Source: Cervus elaphus (lineage: Eukaryota; Chordata; Mammalia; Artiodactyla; Cervidae). Taken from it: a DNA stretch of 64,000 bases. Under the pieces are notes generated by a model, which ran no database searches, had not been told where the DNA came from, and saw nothing but the letters and a program-made list of their open reading frames with translations. Position numbers and translations under genes: made by a program. Within the stretch, counting starts at the first letter, position 1; every line of letters begins with the position of its first letter. The DNA lies in NCBI RefSeq assembly GCF_910594005.1, contig NC_057817.1, forward strand, positions 29,923,001 through 29,987,000, in the 5' to 3' direction. Positions 31,702-42,663 of the stretch are shown piece after piece.

Positions 31702-32043
31702 CATTGTAATACTGCTGCTGCTGCTGCTAAGTCACTTCAGTCGTGTCCGACTCTGTGGACCCCATAGATGGGAACCCACCAGGCTCCCCTATCTCTGGGA
31801 TTCTCCAGGCAAGAACACTGGAGTGGGTTGCCATTTCTTTCTCCAATGCGTGAAAGTGAAAAGTGAAAGTGAAGTCGCTCAGTGTGTTATTGTAATACTG
31901 CTGCTGCTGCTGCTAAGTCGCTTCAGTCGTGTCCAACTCTGTGCAATCCCATAGACAGCAGCCCACCAGGCTCCTCTGTCCCTGGGGTTCTCCAGGCAAG
32001 AATACTGGAGTGGGTTGCCATTTCCTTCTCCCATTGTAATACT
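31702..32043 (-). mobile_element. Tandem/nested Bov-A2 SINE pair with triple target repeat
   Basis: Two Bov-A units on -, each starting with five CTG repeats plus 'ctaagtc' (31711- and 31897-). The motif (c)attgtaatact occurs at 31702-31713, 31889-31899 and 32032-32043, that is before, between and after the units. Unit 1 keeps the 'gtgaaagtgaaaagtgaaag' linker; unit 2 ends after its body. Confidence 0.88.
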
Positions 32044-32365
32044 AGATGGCCTCAAATGAGGGCCTAGTCCTGTTGCTTTCAAATATTATTATTGAGACCT
32101 CTAGGCATAGCAGAATGGTTCAGGGGCTCCATAAACTTTTATCAATCATATTTTATTTGTACAGTTTTTTTTTAATGAGATAATTTTTAAGAATACATAG
32201 ACACAGCAGAGCCTTTCTTCCATCATCTCTACCTTCTGGGAAGCAGCCATATTCAGCTCTTTTAGACTGTTTCTTCTGGCATTTATCTTCATACCTCTGA
32301 CCCTCCTCCAGCTGTATTATCCCCTCAGGGTGAGGCATCCAAGGGGATGTGCCTACCCAAAGCCT

Positions 32366-32502
32366 GTTCTTGTGTGCTAAGTTGCTTCAGTGGTGTCTGA
32401 TTCTGTGCAACACTATGGACTGTAGCCTGCCAGGCTCCTCTGTCCAAGTGATTCTCCAGGCAAGAATACAGGAGTGAGTTGCCATGCCCTCCTCCAGACC
32501 CA
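32366..32502 (-). mobile_element. Bov-A monomer (minus)
   Basis: 'gtgctaagttgcttcagtgg ... attctccaggcaagaatac ... gttgccatgccctcctcc', divergent. It directly adjoins the 3' end of the BovB copy. Confidence 0.8.
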
Positions 32503-32511
32503 AAGCCCACT

Positions 32512-35035
32512 TCAGTTTAGTTCAGTCGCTCAGTTGTGTCCGACTCTTTGCAACCCCATGAATCGCAGCACGCCAGGCCTCCCTGTCCATCACCATCTCC
32601 CGGAGTTTACTCAAACCCATGTCCATTGAGTCGGTGATGCCATCCAGCCATCTCATCCTCTGTCATCTCCTGCCCCCAATCCTTCCCAGCATCAGGGTCT
32701 TTTCCAATGAGTCAAGTCTTCGCATGAGGTGGCCAAAGTATTGGAGTTTCAGCTTCAGCATCCAATGAACACCCAGGACTAATCCCCTTTAGGATAGACT
32801 GGTTGGATCTCCTTGCAATCCAAGGGACTCTCAAGAGTGTTCTCCAACACCACAGTTCAAAAGCATCAACTCTTCGGCGCTCAGCTTTCTTCACTGTCCA
32901 ACTCTCACATCCATGCATGACAACTGGAAAAACCATGGCCTTGACTAGACCGACGTTTGTTGGTAAAGTAATGTCTCTGCTTTTAAATAGGCTGTCCAGG
33001 TTGGTCATAACTTTCCTTCCAAGGAGTAAGTGTCTTTTAATTTCATGGCTGCAATCACCATCTGCAGTGATTTTGGAGCCCCCCAAAATAAAGTCTGACA
33101 CTGTTTCTACTGTCTCCCCATCTATTTCCCATGAAGTGATGGGACCAGATGCCATGATCTTAGTTTTCTTTATACTGAGCTTTAAGTCAACTATTTCACT
33201 CTCCTCCTTCACTTTCATCAAGAGGCTTTTTAGTTCCTCTTCACTTTCTGCCATAAGGGTGGTGCATCTGCATATCTGAGGTTATTGATATTTCTCCTGG
33301 CAATCTTGATTCCAGCTTGTGCTTCTTCCAGCCCAGCGTTTCTCATGATATACTCTGCATATAAGTTAAATAAGCAGGGTGACAATATACAGCCTTGATG
33401 TACTCCTTTTCCTATTTGGAACCAGTCTGTTGTTCCATGTCCAGTTCTAACTGTTGCTTCCTGACCTGCATTCAGGTTTCTCAAGAGACAGGTCAGATGG
33501 TCTGGTATTCCCATTTCCTTCAGAATTTTCCACAGCTTATTGTGATCACAGTCAAAGGTTTTGGCATAGTCAATAAAGCAGAAATAGATGTTTTTCTGGA
33601 ACTCTCTTGCTTTTTGGATGATCCAGCAGATGTTGGCAATTTGATCTCTGGTTCTTCTGCCTATTCTAAAACCAGTTTGAACATCTGGAAGTTCATGGTT
33701 CACATATTGCTGAAGCCTGGCTTGGAGAATTTTGAGCATTACTTTACTAGACTGTGAATGAGATGAGTGCAATTGTGTGGTAGTTTGAGCATTTTGGGGG
33801 ATTGCCTTTCTTTGGGATTAGAATGAAAACTGACCTTTTCCAGTCCTGTGGCCACTGCTGAGTTTTCCAAATTTGCTGGCATATTGAGTGCAGCACTTTC
33901 ACAGCATCATCTTTCAGGATTTGAAATAGCTCAACTGGAATTCCATCACCTCCACTAGCTTTGTTCATAGTGATGCTTTCTAAGGCCCACCTGACTTCAC
34001 ATTCCAGGATGTCTGGCTCTAGTTGAGTGATCACACCATCGTGATTATCTGGGTCGTGAAGATCGTTTTTGTACAGTTCTTCTGTGTATTCTTGCCACCT
34101 CTTCTTAATATCTTCTGCTTCTGTTAGGTCCATACCATTATTGTCCTTTATTAAGCCCATCTTTGCATGAATATTCCCTTGGTATCTCTAATTTTCTTGA
34201 AGTGATCTCTAGTCTTTCCCATTCTATTGTTTGCCTCTATTTCTTTGCCCTGATCACTGAGGAAGGCTTTCTTATCTCTCCTTGCTATTCTTTGGAATTC
34301 TGCATTCAGATGGGAATATCTTTCCTTTTCTCCTTTGCTTTTCACTTCTCTTCTTTTCACAGCTATTTGTAAGGCCTCCTCAGACAGTCATTTTGCTTTT
34401 TTGCATTTCTTTTCCATGGGGATTGTCTTAATCCCTGTTTCCTGTACAATGTCACGAACCTCTGTCCATAGTTCGTCAGGCACTCTGTCTATAAGATCTA
34501 GTCCCTTAAATCTATTTCTCACTTCCACTATATAATCATAGGGGACTTGATTTAGGTCATACCTGAATGGTCTAGTGGTTTTCCCTACTTTCTTCAGTCT
34601 GAATTTGGCAATAAGGAGTTCATGATCTGAGCCACAGTCAGCTCCTGGTCTTGTTTTTGCTGACTGTATAGAGCTTCTTCATCTTTGGCTGCAAAGAATA
34701 TAATCAATCTGATTTAGGTGTTGACCATTTGGTGATGTCCATGTGTAGAGTCTTCTCTTCTGTTGTTGGAAGAGGGTGTTTGCTATGACCATTGCATTCT
34801 CTTGGCAAAACTCTATTAGCCTTTGCCCTGCTTCATTCTGTACTCCAAGGCCAAATTTGCCTGTTACTCCAGGTGTTTCCTGACTTCCTACTTTTGCATT
34901 CCACTCCCCTATAATGAAAAGGACATCTTTTTTGGGTGTCAGTTCTAAAAGGTCTTGTAGGTCTTCATAGAACCATTCAACTTCAGCTTCTTCAGCGTTA
35001 CTGGTTGGGGTATAGGCTTGGATTACCATTTACCC
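32512..35035 (-). mobile_element. BovB (RTE) LINE, 5'-truncated and broken, 2.5 kb
   Basis: The 3' end is at 32512 ('tcagtcgctcagttgtgtcc' on +) and the coding frames run towards lower coordinates: endonuclease part 34679-35029 (NAKVGSQETPGVTGKFGLG), linker 34151-34360, and reverse transcriptase in three frames, 33747-34160, 33230-33772 (VHQGCILSPCLFNLYAEYIM) and 32712-33254. The changes of frame and the altered second Asp box (LRYADAPPL near 33270) show that it is dead. A full BovB is about 3.2 kb. It is a retrotransposon, not a host gene. Confidence 0.93.
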
Positions 35036-35039
35036 TCTA

Positions 35040-36385
35040 ATAGATGATACTCTGAATATCTGGGACCCTGGGACTCTCTGCCCAGCTTGCTTCCTGGGCC
35101 TGCACCAGCTCCTTACTTGGGTCTTTCCTCCCCAGGGAGACCATGCTGATAATATGGGCATTCCTAGGACTGAGGGGTAGTCAGGGAGCAGCTATTCAAG
35201 CAAGAGGAATGAGCACAAGCTGGGATGTCCGCAGGACCTTCTGTGAGGCTCTCTCATTGCAGAGCAGGGGCAAGGGCAGAAAGGAAGGGGGTCAGGCAAG
35301 AGTCAGAGGCTAGGGGCTGTTATTTTCTACTGTAGAACTCAGGATTCCCAAAATTGTAATTTAGAGCCTGGCCTTTTAGGTAGGTCCTTAGGAAAGTATA
35401 TTTGTTAAGTTAGGAGTTTAGAAGGTGTTTTCTTTAACAGTGTGTTGCCTTAGTTTATAACATTAATATATGTAGTGTGTGATTCTCCATCTGTAATCTT
35501 GTCGAAGGCCCCACAAATAATAGGGGCAGGATCGAGGATTTAACTCGGTCCCCTTCCTCTCTCCCCACTGCTCATACCTTCTTCTTATCTCCTATCTGCC
35601 AAACTAAATTTGATGATTTTTGTTAGTTCAATTTTCAGTTCTTATGATTCTGTGACTACATATGCTATTCACAATTGAGCCTTGTGAAAACTTTGATTAC
35701 TCTTCCTTTCCTGCACTTTATATGTTTCCTGGAATTAGTAATTATCTGTTTTTTTTCACTTGTTTAGTTTTCTATGTGTTTATCACAAAATCTGCCTCAG
35801 AATCTTCCCACAGTTGCCTAAATCTCTTCTCAGAATGTGTAGATACAGGAGATATCCTATCAATTTCATCTTCTTGATGACATCTGGAGCCTTCTGACCT
35901 GCTCCAATATGTTTATCTTCCCACCCCCTTGCTGCACCTAGCATCTCCTTTCTCATCCCTGTAGGCATTTTCTTTGCCTCTCTCCTTTGTTAGGTCTTTT
36001 ATTTGCCATTTTCTATATCTTTCTCTTTTTTAACTTATTCCCTCTTGAGGAGACCATCTTCTAGAAGCTTCCTCAGAAAGGAGAAGGTAAGTTATTTGGA
36101 AACTGCACATTTGACATTACCATTATTCTATTCTGACACTTGCTCTATTGTTTGGCTGGACCTGAATTTCTTTGAAATTTTGATGGCATTGTGGTATTAC
36201 TTTCTAGCTTCCATCACTGCTCTTGAGATATCTGAAGTCTTTTAACTCCTTATCCTTCATAAGAGACTTTCCCCCTCCCTCTGAACCTCTTCTTGTCTTC
36301 AGTTTTCTGAAATGACAGATTTGTCCGGGAGAGGCTATTTGTAGTGCTGGGCACTCAATGACTTCTGGGAAATAATCTTTCTTAA
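35040..36385. other. Intergenic stretch without recognised features
   Basis: AT-rich, no exon-like frame with splice support and no repeat I can name. Some old transposon origin is likely but not shown. Confidence 0.5.
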
Positions 36386-36387
36386 AA

Positions 36388-36569
36388 TTTTATATTTATT
36401 TATATATTTGACTGCACTAGGTCTTAGTTGCAGCACAAGGGATCTTTAGTTGTGGCATGCTGACTCTTAGATGTGGCATGTGGGATCTAGTTCCCTAACC
36501 AGGTATCAAACCCAGGCCCTCTGCATTGGGAGTATGGAATCTTAGCCATGGACCACCAAGAAGTCCCCT
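36388..36569 (-). mobile_element. CHR-type SINE (minus)
   Basis: 'tttatatttatttatatatttgactgcactaggtcttag' in parts, 'gggatctagttccctaacc', end 'ggaccaccaagaagtcccc'. Divergent. Confidence 0.8.
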
Positions 36570-36652
36570 GGGAAATAATCTTGAATCATCCCATTTGTGA
36601 TTTCTTCCCTTCCATTTTCTCTCATTTCTTTTTTTGCAACTCCTATAATTCA

Positions 36653-36775
36653 GATGGAAAAGGAAATGGCAACCCACTCCAATGTTCTTGCCTGGGAAAT
36701 CCCATGGACAGAGGAGCCCAGTGGCCTACAGTCCATGAGGTCTCAAAGAGTCAGACGCCACTGAGCACATGCACA
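36653..36775 (+). mobile_element. Bov-tA 3' fragment
   Basis: 'aaatggcaacccactccaat...cctacagtccatgaggtc...gagtcagacgccactgag'. The tRNA-like head is missing. 36790-37520 beyond it shows nothing I recognise. Confidence 0.82.
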
Positions 36776-37526
36776 CAGCTCTGACACTATTAATGATCCT
36801 TTTGTTTAATTTTTCTTCTTTCACATAATTGTTTTCTCTAAATTTCTGTGATTTTGGTTTCTTTCATATATATTCTTTGCTCTTATAATCCTTTGTTGCC
36901 TGCTCACATTAAGGATGGGTTACCAAAATCCCAGGTAGAAGCAATTGTGCTCTGTGGGCTCAGGTACTTGAGTGAACTTGTCTCCAAGAACTTCACTGCG
37001 GGGAACCTCTGGAGTCCCATCTTTAGGCCTGCCTTCTCGGGGTGGTCAGTAGTCTGGCACAACCCATTCCATTTGCCATATGGCTGCCACACTACAGTCC
37101 TAGGATTCATCCTTTTCTGTTCTGTCAGAAACCACTCATCTAGCTTCCTAAAGTATTTCACTGTTGTCTCCTTTCCTGTTTTCCTGTCTTTGTGCATTTA
37201 TGCCCTAAAAAAACAAAACCCTTTGCTATAGTTTTAGTGTATTTTTAGTAGAGCAAAATTAGATACATGTGTTCAATCTACCATTTTTACCCAGAAACTT
37301 TAAATATCTTTTAACTATTTGTAAAACAGTAGTTTAAAAATATGAACACTCAGATGTCCTACATTTCAAATTTTTGGGTTTGTCAAAACAGGCTTGTTGA
37401 CATTGAATGATTTTATAACACAGAGATATGAAGTTGAACTTACAAATGTGTTCTAATAAGACATTGCTTGTGTCTGTCTGTTCTACAAAAGGCTTTTCTT
37501 GCAGAAGGGGGTCAGCTGGGTTTTTT

Positions 37527-37861
37527 TTAATAATTTTATTTATTTATTTTTATTTATTTTGACTGTTCTGAGTCTTCATTGCTGTGCAGGCTCTTCTCTA
37601 GTTGTGGCAAACGGGAACTGCTCTCTAGTTGTGATGCACAGGCTTCTCATCGCAGTGGCTTCTCTTGTTGCAGAGTAAGGGCTCTAGGGCATGTGGGCTT
37701 CAATAGTTGCGGCTCCCAGGCTCTAGAGCACAAGCTCAGTAGTTGTGGTTCATGGGCTTGGTTGCTCCTGGGCATGTAGGATCTTCCCGGATCAGGGATC
37801 GAACTGGTGTCTCCTGCATTGGCAAGGCGGATTCTTAACCACTGAGCCACTAGGGAAGCCC
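37527..37861 (-). mobile_element. CHR-1-like long SINE (minus)
   Basis: T-rich start, 'ggctcttctctagttgtggc', repeated 'agttgtgg' units, 'atcagggatcgaactggtg', end 'ccactagggaagcccc'. A nearly complete copy of about 335 bp. Confidence 0.88.
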
Positions 37862-38219
37862 CCAGCTGCTTTTTTAAAGGTTTGCAAACGTCTCTTTTGA
37901 GCTGGTGATCAACTAGTGTGACCCTTGAACTGTGGTGAAGGTTCTGCTATTGGCCTGCATGGGAGAGGGGCTTGGAGGAGGGCGTGTCCCAGCCCCGCTG
38001 ATAATGGGGATGAAATAGGGGACACTTGCCACCTGAGAAAAGAGAGTTCTTTCCTTATTCCCTCCTGACTAACTTCCAATCCTTTGTGCTGTCTGCACGC
38101 AATCCCTCCACAGCCTTGAACATTATAGAATGTTACATTTTTATTTTTATTTTTTATTATTATTATTTTTTTTTAGTTCTACCACTTTATTGCTACCAAC
38201 CCATCTCCCTCCACCCTCA

Positions 38220-38328
38220 TGCACACATGCTCAGTCATGTAATCCCATGGACTTCAGTCCACCAGGCTCCTCTGTCCATGGACTTTTCCAGGCAAGAATA
38301 CTGGAGTGGGTTGCCATTTCTTTCTCCA
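38220..38328 (-). mobile_element. Bov-A fragment (minus)
   Basis: 'tggacttcagtccaccaggc...ttttccaggcaagaatactg...gttgccatttctttctcc'. Preceded by a T-rich tract at 38130-38180. Confidence 0.82.
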
Positions 38329-38354
38329 ATAAAACATTACATTTTTAAAAATCA

Positions 38355-38690
38355 ATTTGGGGGACGTCTCTGAAGCCCTTATTGAGCCTACACCCTGTAC
38401 AGCCCAGGCTCCGAGACAAGAGAAGCCATTGCAATGAGAAGCCCATGCACCACAACTAGAAAAAGGCTGTGCGTGGCAACAAAGACCCAGAGCAGTCAAA
38501 AATAAATGACTTTTAAAGTTAAAAAATATATATAAAAGTCCGCTTTGGGATTTCCCTTGTGGTCCAATGGCTAAGACTCTGCACTCCCAACGCAAGGGGC
38601 CTGGGTTTGATCCCTAGTTATTAGGGAACTAGAGCCCACACACAGCAACTTAGACCCAGTACAGCCAAATAAATAAATAATTTTTTTAAA
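38355..38690 (+). mobile_element. Two CHR-type SINEs in tandem (+)
   Basis: A 3' part of a long CHR copy (about 38390-38515, 'gagaagccattgcaatgag', 'ggcaacaaagacccagagc') followed by a complete short copy (about 38545-38690, 'gggatttcccttgtggtcc' to the aaataaataaat tail). Confidence 0.82.
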
Positions 38691-39409
38691 ATCAGCTTTA
38701 TTGACATATAGTTTACCCATAATAAAATTCACCAATTTGAAGTGTAGGGTGCAGTGAATTAATCATGACATAAAACAGTTCCTTCCCTCAGAGACCTTCT
38801 TTGTTCCATTTTGCAGTCATTTGCATCGCCCTCATCTGGCTCCTGGCATCAACTACCCTCCTTTCTGTCACAATAGTTTTGCATTTCTAGAATTTCATAT
38901 AAGTGGAATTATATAGCTTGTAGTAGTTTGTGTCTACCTTCTTTCACTTGGTATAAAGCTTTTGAGGTTATACATGTTGTTGCATGTATCAGTAGTTCAT
39001 TCCTTTTTAAAAATATGAAGTGGTATGTTTCATTGTTTATCCACTTACCAGTTGATGGAAATTTAGGTTGCTTATAGTTTTGAGCTATAACAAATAGAGC
39101 TGTTTATGAATATTTGTGTATAGGTCTTTGTATGAATATGTTTTAATTTCTCTTGGGTGAATACTTAGGAATGGGCTTGCTGAATTGTATGGAATAGATA
39201 TTTAAATTTTTTTTTAAAAACTGCCAAATAGCTTTCTAAAGTGGACATACCATTTTACATCCTCACCAGTAATAAATGAGGGTTTCACATTCCAACATCC
39301 TCCTCAACAGTTAGTGTGCTCAGTTTTTATTGGGGTTAACAAATTGTGTATTTCCCTAATGACTAATGATGTTGAGAATCTTTTTATTGCTTATTTACCT
39401 TTTGAGAAC

Positions 39410-39713
39410 CTTTTTTTTTAAGATTTATTTATTTCTTTATTTTTGGCTGTGCTGGGTCTTGTGCTACATGCAGCCTTACTCTAGTTGCAACAAGCGGGGA
39501 CTACTCTGTTGTGGTGCAGTTCTCATTGGGGATGGCTTCTCTTTGTGTGAACTTCAGTAGTTGTGGTCCCTGGGCTCTGGAGCACAGGCTCAGTAGTTGT
39601 GGCACACAGGCTTAGTAACCCCTTGGCCTGAGGGATCTTCCTAGACCAGGGATCAAATGTTATCCTCTGCATTGGCAGGTGAATTCTTAACCACTGGACC
39701 ACCAGGGAAGCCC
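39410..39713 (-). mobile_element. CHR-1-like SINE inside L1 (minus)
   Basis: Starts in a T run, 'ggctgtgctgggtcttgtgc', 'agttgtggtccctgggctc', ends 'accaccagggaagcccc'. L1 sequence continues on both sides. Confidence 0.88.
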
Positions 39714-41127
39714 CTGAATATCTTCAGTAATGTGTCTATTCACATCTTCTACCCATTTAACAACTGGATTGTTTTCCTTTTTATAATTGAGTAATAGTGG
39801 TTCTTTATATATTCTGGATACAAGTCTTTACCAAATACATGGTTTGCAAATAATTTTTTTCCTGTCAAGGGCTTCTATTTTATTTTCTTTTATGTCTATA
39901 TCAGGTCTGTGCTTTTATAATATTCTGTCTTGTTTTTGTAGCAAGATAATGCTAACTGCATAAAATGATTTGAGAAGTATTCCATAACTGTTCAACTTTC
40001 TCAAAGAGTATATATAGAATTGTATTATGTTTTCCTTAAATCTTTGGCAAAATTTACCAATGAAGTTATCTGGGGCTGGAGTCTTCCTTAAGGGAAAGGT
40101 TTTTAATTACAATTTCTTTAGTAGATATAGGGTTTTTCAGGGTTTTGCTTTCTTATTGAGCTTTAATAGGTTGTAGCCTTCAAGGAATTTGTCTATTTCA
40201 TCTAATTTATCAAGTTTATTGGCATAAAGTTTTTTCATAATACTCTCATTATTTCCCACTTTAGAGTCTGTAGTGATGTCCCCTTTATATTCCTCATGTT
40301 GGTAAATATGTCTTTTTTCTCCCCTGGTAAAAGCTGGATAGAGCTTTATCAATTTATTAATCTTTTCAAAGAACCATATTTGGGTGATTGCATTGATTTT
40401 CTCTATATTTGTTTGTTTTGTTTTATTTATTTACTCTTATCCATATGATTCCCTTCTGCTTCAGTTTCTCTGTAATTACTTATCTAGTTTCTTACTCTAA
40501 GCACTGCTTTAGCAGCATCCTACAAATTTTAATATGTCAAGTTTTCATTTTCACTCAGTTCAAAATATTTCATAATTCTCCTTGTCATTTCTTCTTTGAT
40601 TCATGAGTTGTATAGAAGTATGTTGTTTAATTTGTAAACATTTGGGAATTTTCCCAGATATCTCTTAATTATTGGCTTACTGTTTAATTCCATTGTGATC
40701 TGAGAACAGATTTTGTATGATTCTAATCCTAAGCTTATTGGTACTTGTTTTATGGTCCGGATTATTATTCCATATGCGTTTGGAAATAAAGCATCCTGCT
40801 GTTGTTGGGTGGTGTGTTCTATAAATGTCAACTGAGTCAAGTTGGTTGATAGTATTTTTGAAAACCTCTATATCCTTGCTTATTTTTTTCTACTTTTTCC
40901 AGTTCCTGAAAAAGAAGCGTTGAAGTCTCTAACAGAAATTGTGGATTTATCCATTTCTCCTTTCACTTATGTAAGTTTTTTGCTTCATGTATATCAAAGC
41001 TGTTATTAGGTTCAAATATATATAGGATTACATCACTTTTGTTAGTTGACACCTCTACCATGGAGTTTATGGATTTAAAAAAGACACCTCCCTTTTTAAC
41101 TTTGCTAATCTTTCTTGTTCTAAAATG

Positions 41128-41268
41128 AAATTGAGACTTCCCTGGCGGTCCAGTGGTTAAGACTCCAAGTTTCCAATGTAGCAGGTGCTAGTTTAATCCC
41201 TGGTCAGGGAAATAAGATCCCACATGCCATGCCATATGGCCAAAAAGTAAAAAATAAAATAAAATCTG
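41128..41268 (+). mobile_element. CHR-type SINE inside L1 (+)
   Basis: 'gagacttccctggcggtcc...taatccctggtcagggaaat...gccatatggccaaaaagt', with an A-rich tail. Flanked by repeated 'taaaatgaaattga' / 'aaaatctgaaattga'. Confidence 0.87.
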
Positions 41269-42064
41269 AAATTGATGTAGTCACTTTCTTTTGACTAGTA
41301 TTGGCATAGTTTATTTCTTTCCATCTTTTAACCTATGTGTGTCTTTTTATTTAAAGCGTGTTTCTTGTAGACAGAACATAGTTTGAGTCTTGGGTTTTTC
41401 TTAATTGAACCTTATAATCTATCTTTTAATTAGCTTATTTAGATCATCTATTTGTGATTTAATTCTCAGTATGATCATCTTTAAAAGAAAGAAAAAGTAG
41501 AGAGGGAGAGAAATGAAAAAAGAGGAAAGGACCCCAGACGGGGAATCAGAAAAGCAGGTTGAGGTCCTGATTTTGTACTGGCCAGCTCTGTAACTTTAGA
41601 TAAATCTCATAACTCTGAGCCTCAACTAGCTTTCAAACATGTTTGTAAGGATGAATAAGTTACTTGTAAACTATAACATGTTCTGAAATCACAAGGGATT
41701 AAAGGAATCCAGTGCCAGATGTATAGATAGGAATCCATAAAGCAGGATGTGAGTACCTCAAAGGCAGAACTAGGTCTCACTCTTCTGTATTTCTAGCATC
41801 TAGCTCCATGCCTGAAACATTAAATGTTACCAATAAGTGTTCATTGCATGAATGAGACATTGAAAGAATTAACTTTGAATAAGCTTGAGCCATCAGAGAA
41901 GCCCATAGTGAGGGAATGATAGTATGTAAAAAACAGGTGGGTGTCAGGTGACATGTTTTTAAGTGGCTATGGCACTGCTGAGAACTGAATTTACAATGTT
42001 TTATTCCTTATTTGTTAAATGTTTCAGTAGCATGGAAGAGTAATTTGCACATATATATATTTTT

Positions 42065-42160
42065 CTTACATATTCATTAATTTGACAAATGTTTATTAAG
42101 TGCCTATTTTATACCAGGCAAAGTTCTAGTCCTGGGCATGAAACAGTGTCCATTTTAATC
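42065..42160 (+). repeat. MIR-like fragment
   Basis: 'gtttattaagtgcctatttt' and 'taccaggcaaagttctagtc' fit the MIR core. 41490-42060 to the left shows nothing named. Confidence 0.65.
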
Positions 42161-42349
42161 ATTTGTTTTAAAAAGTCCTCTGGTAATGATGATTATCTTC
42201 AGTGAAAGTATTGATTAAGCCCTGACTCTTGGTGTAAACTGAAATGTATTCCCATTAGTTATTGGTTGGTTGTAATTTTTTTAAAAAACCTCTTCGGGAA
42301 AATAACTTTTTCTAATTTTTTTTCTACTTTTAGCCATTAATATTAGTTT

Positions 42350-42663
42350 GGGAGCATAACATTTAATGATTTTTTAAAAAGCAGTAGGCCAAGCTAATAC
42401 ATATTAGGTGATGGATATGGATAAAAAGCTAGATAATCAAGCAGATAGATGACAGGGGGTCATTCTTCCAGTCAACCTGATGATGTCATTGGAAGAAAGA
42501 AGGTCAGTTGGAACCTGTCACCTGGCAGTTACAGGGAGCTGCAACTAGAAGAGAGGTCAGGAGCTGCTCTGGACTCCTTAACCCCCAAGCAGCCAACACT
42601 GTGTGTTCAGGCCCCTGCACCAGAGACACAGGACGTCTTTGCGACTGACAAGAGTGATCCAAG
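42350..42663 (+). promoter_or_regulatory. FAM186B: Probable FAM186B promoter and 5' UTR
   Basis: Unique sequence starts here after the L1 and MIR block. A TATA-like ATAAAAAG lies at 42421-42428, a CRE-like TGATGTCA at 42481-42488, directly followed by ATTGG (42488-42492). There is no CpG island, in contrast to PRPF40B. The leader up to the ATG at 42664 has no upstream-frame continuity with the protein. Confidence 0.4.

Larger units (their letters stand above)
38691..41480 (-). mobile_element. Old L1 LINE, minus strand, interrupted by two SINEs
   Basis: The left end reads as a reversed L1 3' UTR ('cagctttattgacatatag'). Further right come ORF2 remnants on -, such as KLYANKLDKLDEIDKFLEGY (40137-40352). 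Heavily degraded. SINEs at 39410-39713 and 41128-41268 split it. Confidence 0.82.

Noticed and set aside
31559..31954. 131-codon frame with leucine runs
   Set aside because: The leucines come from CTG repeats in Bov-A2 SINEs.
33230..33772. Reverse-transcriptase frame as a host gene or a viral gene
   Set aside because: It is part of a BovB LINE: same orientation, 3' end and neighbours as the family, with frameshifts and an altered active site.
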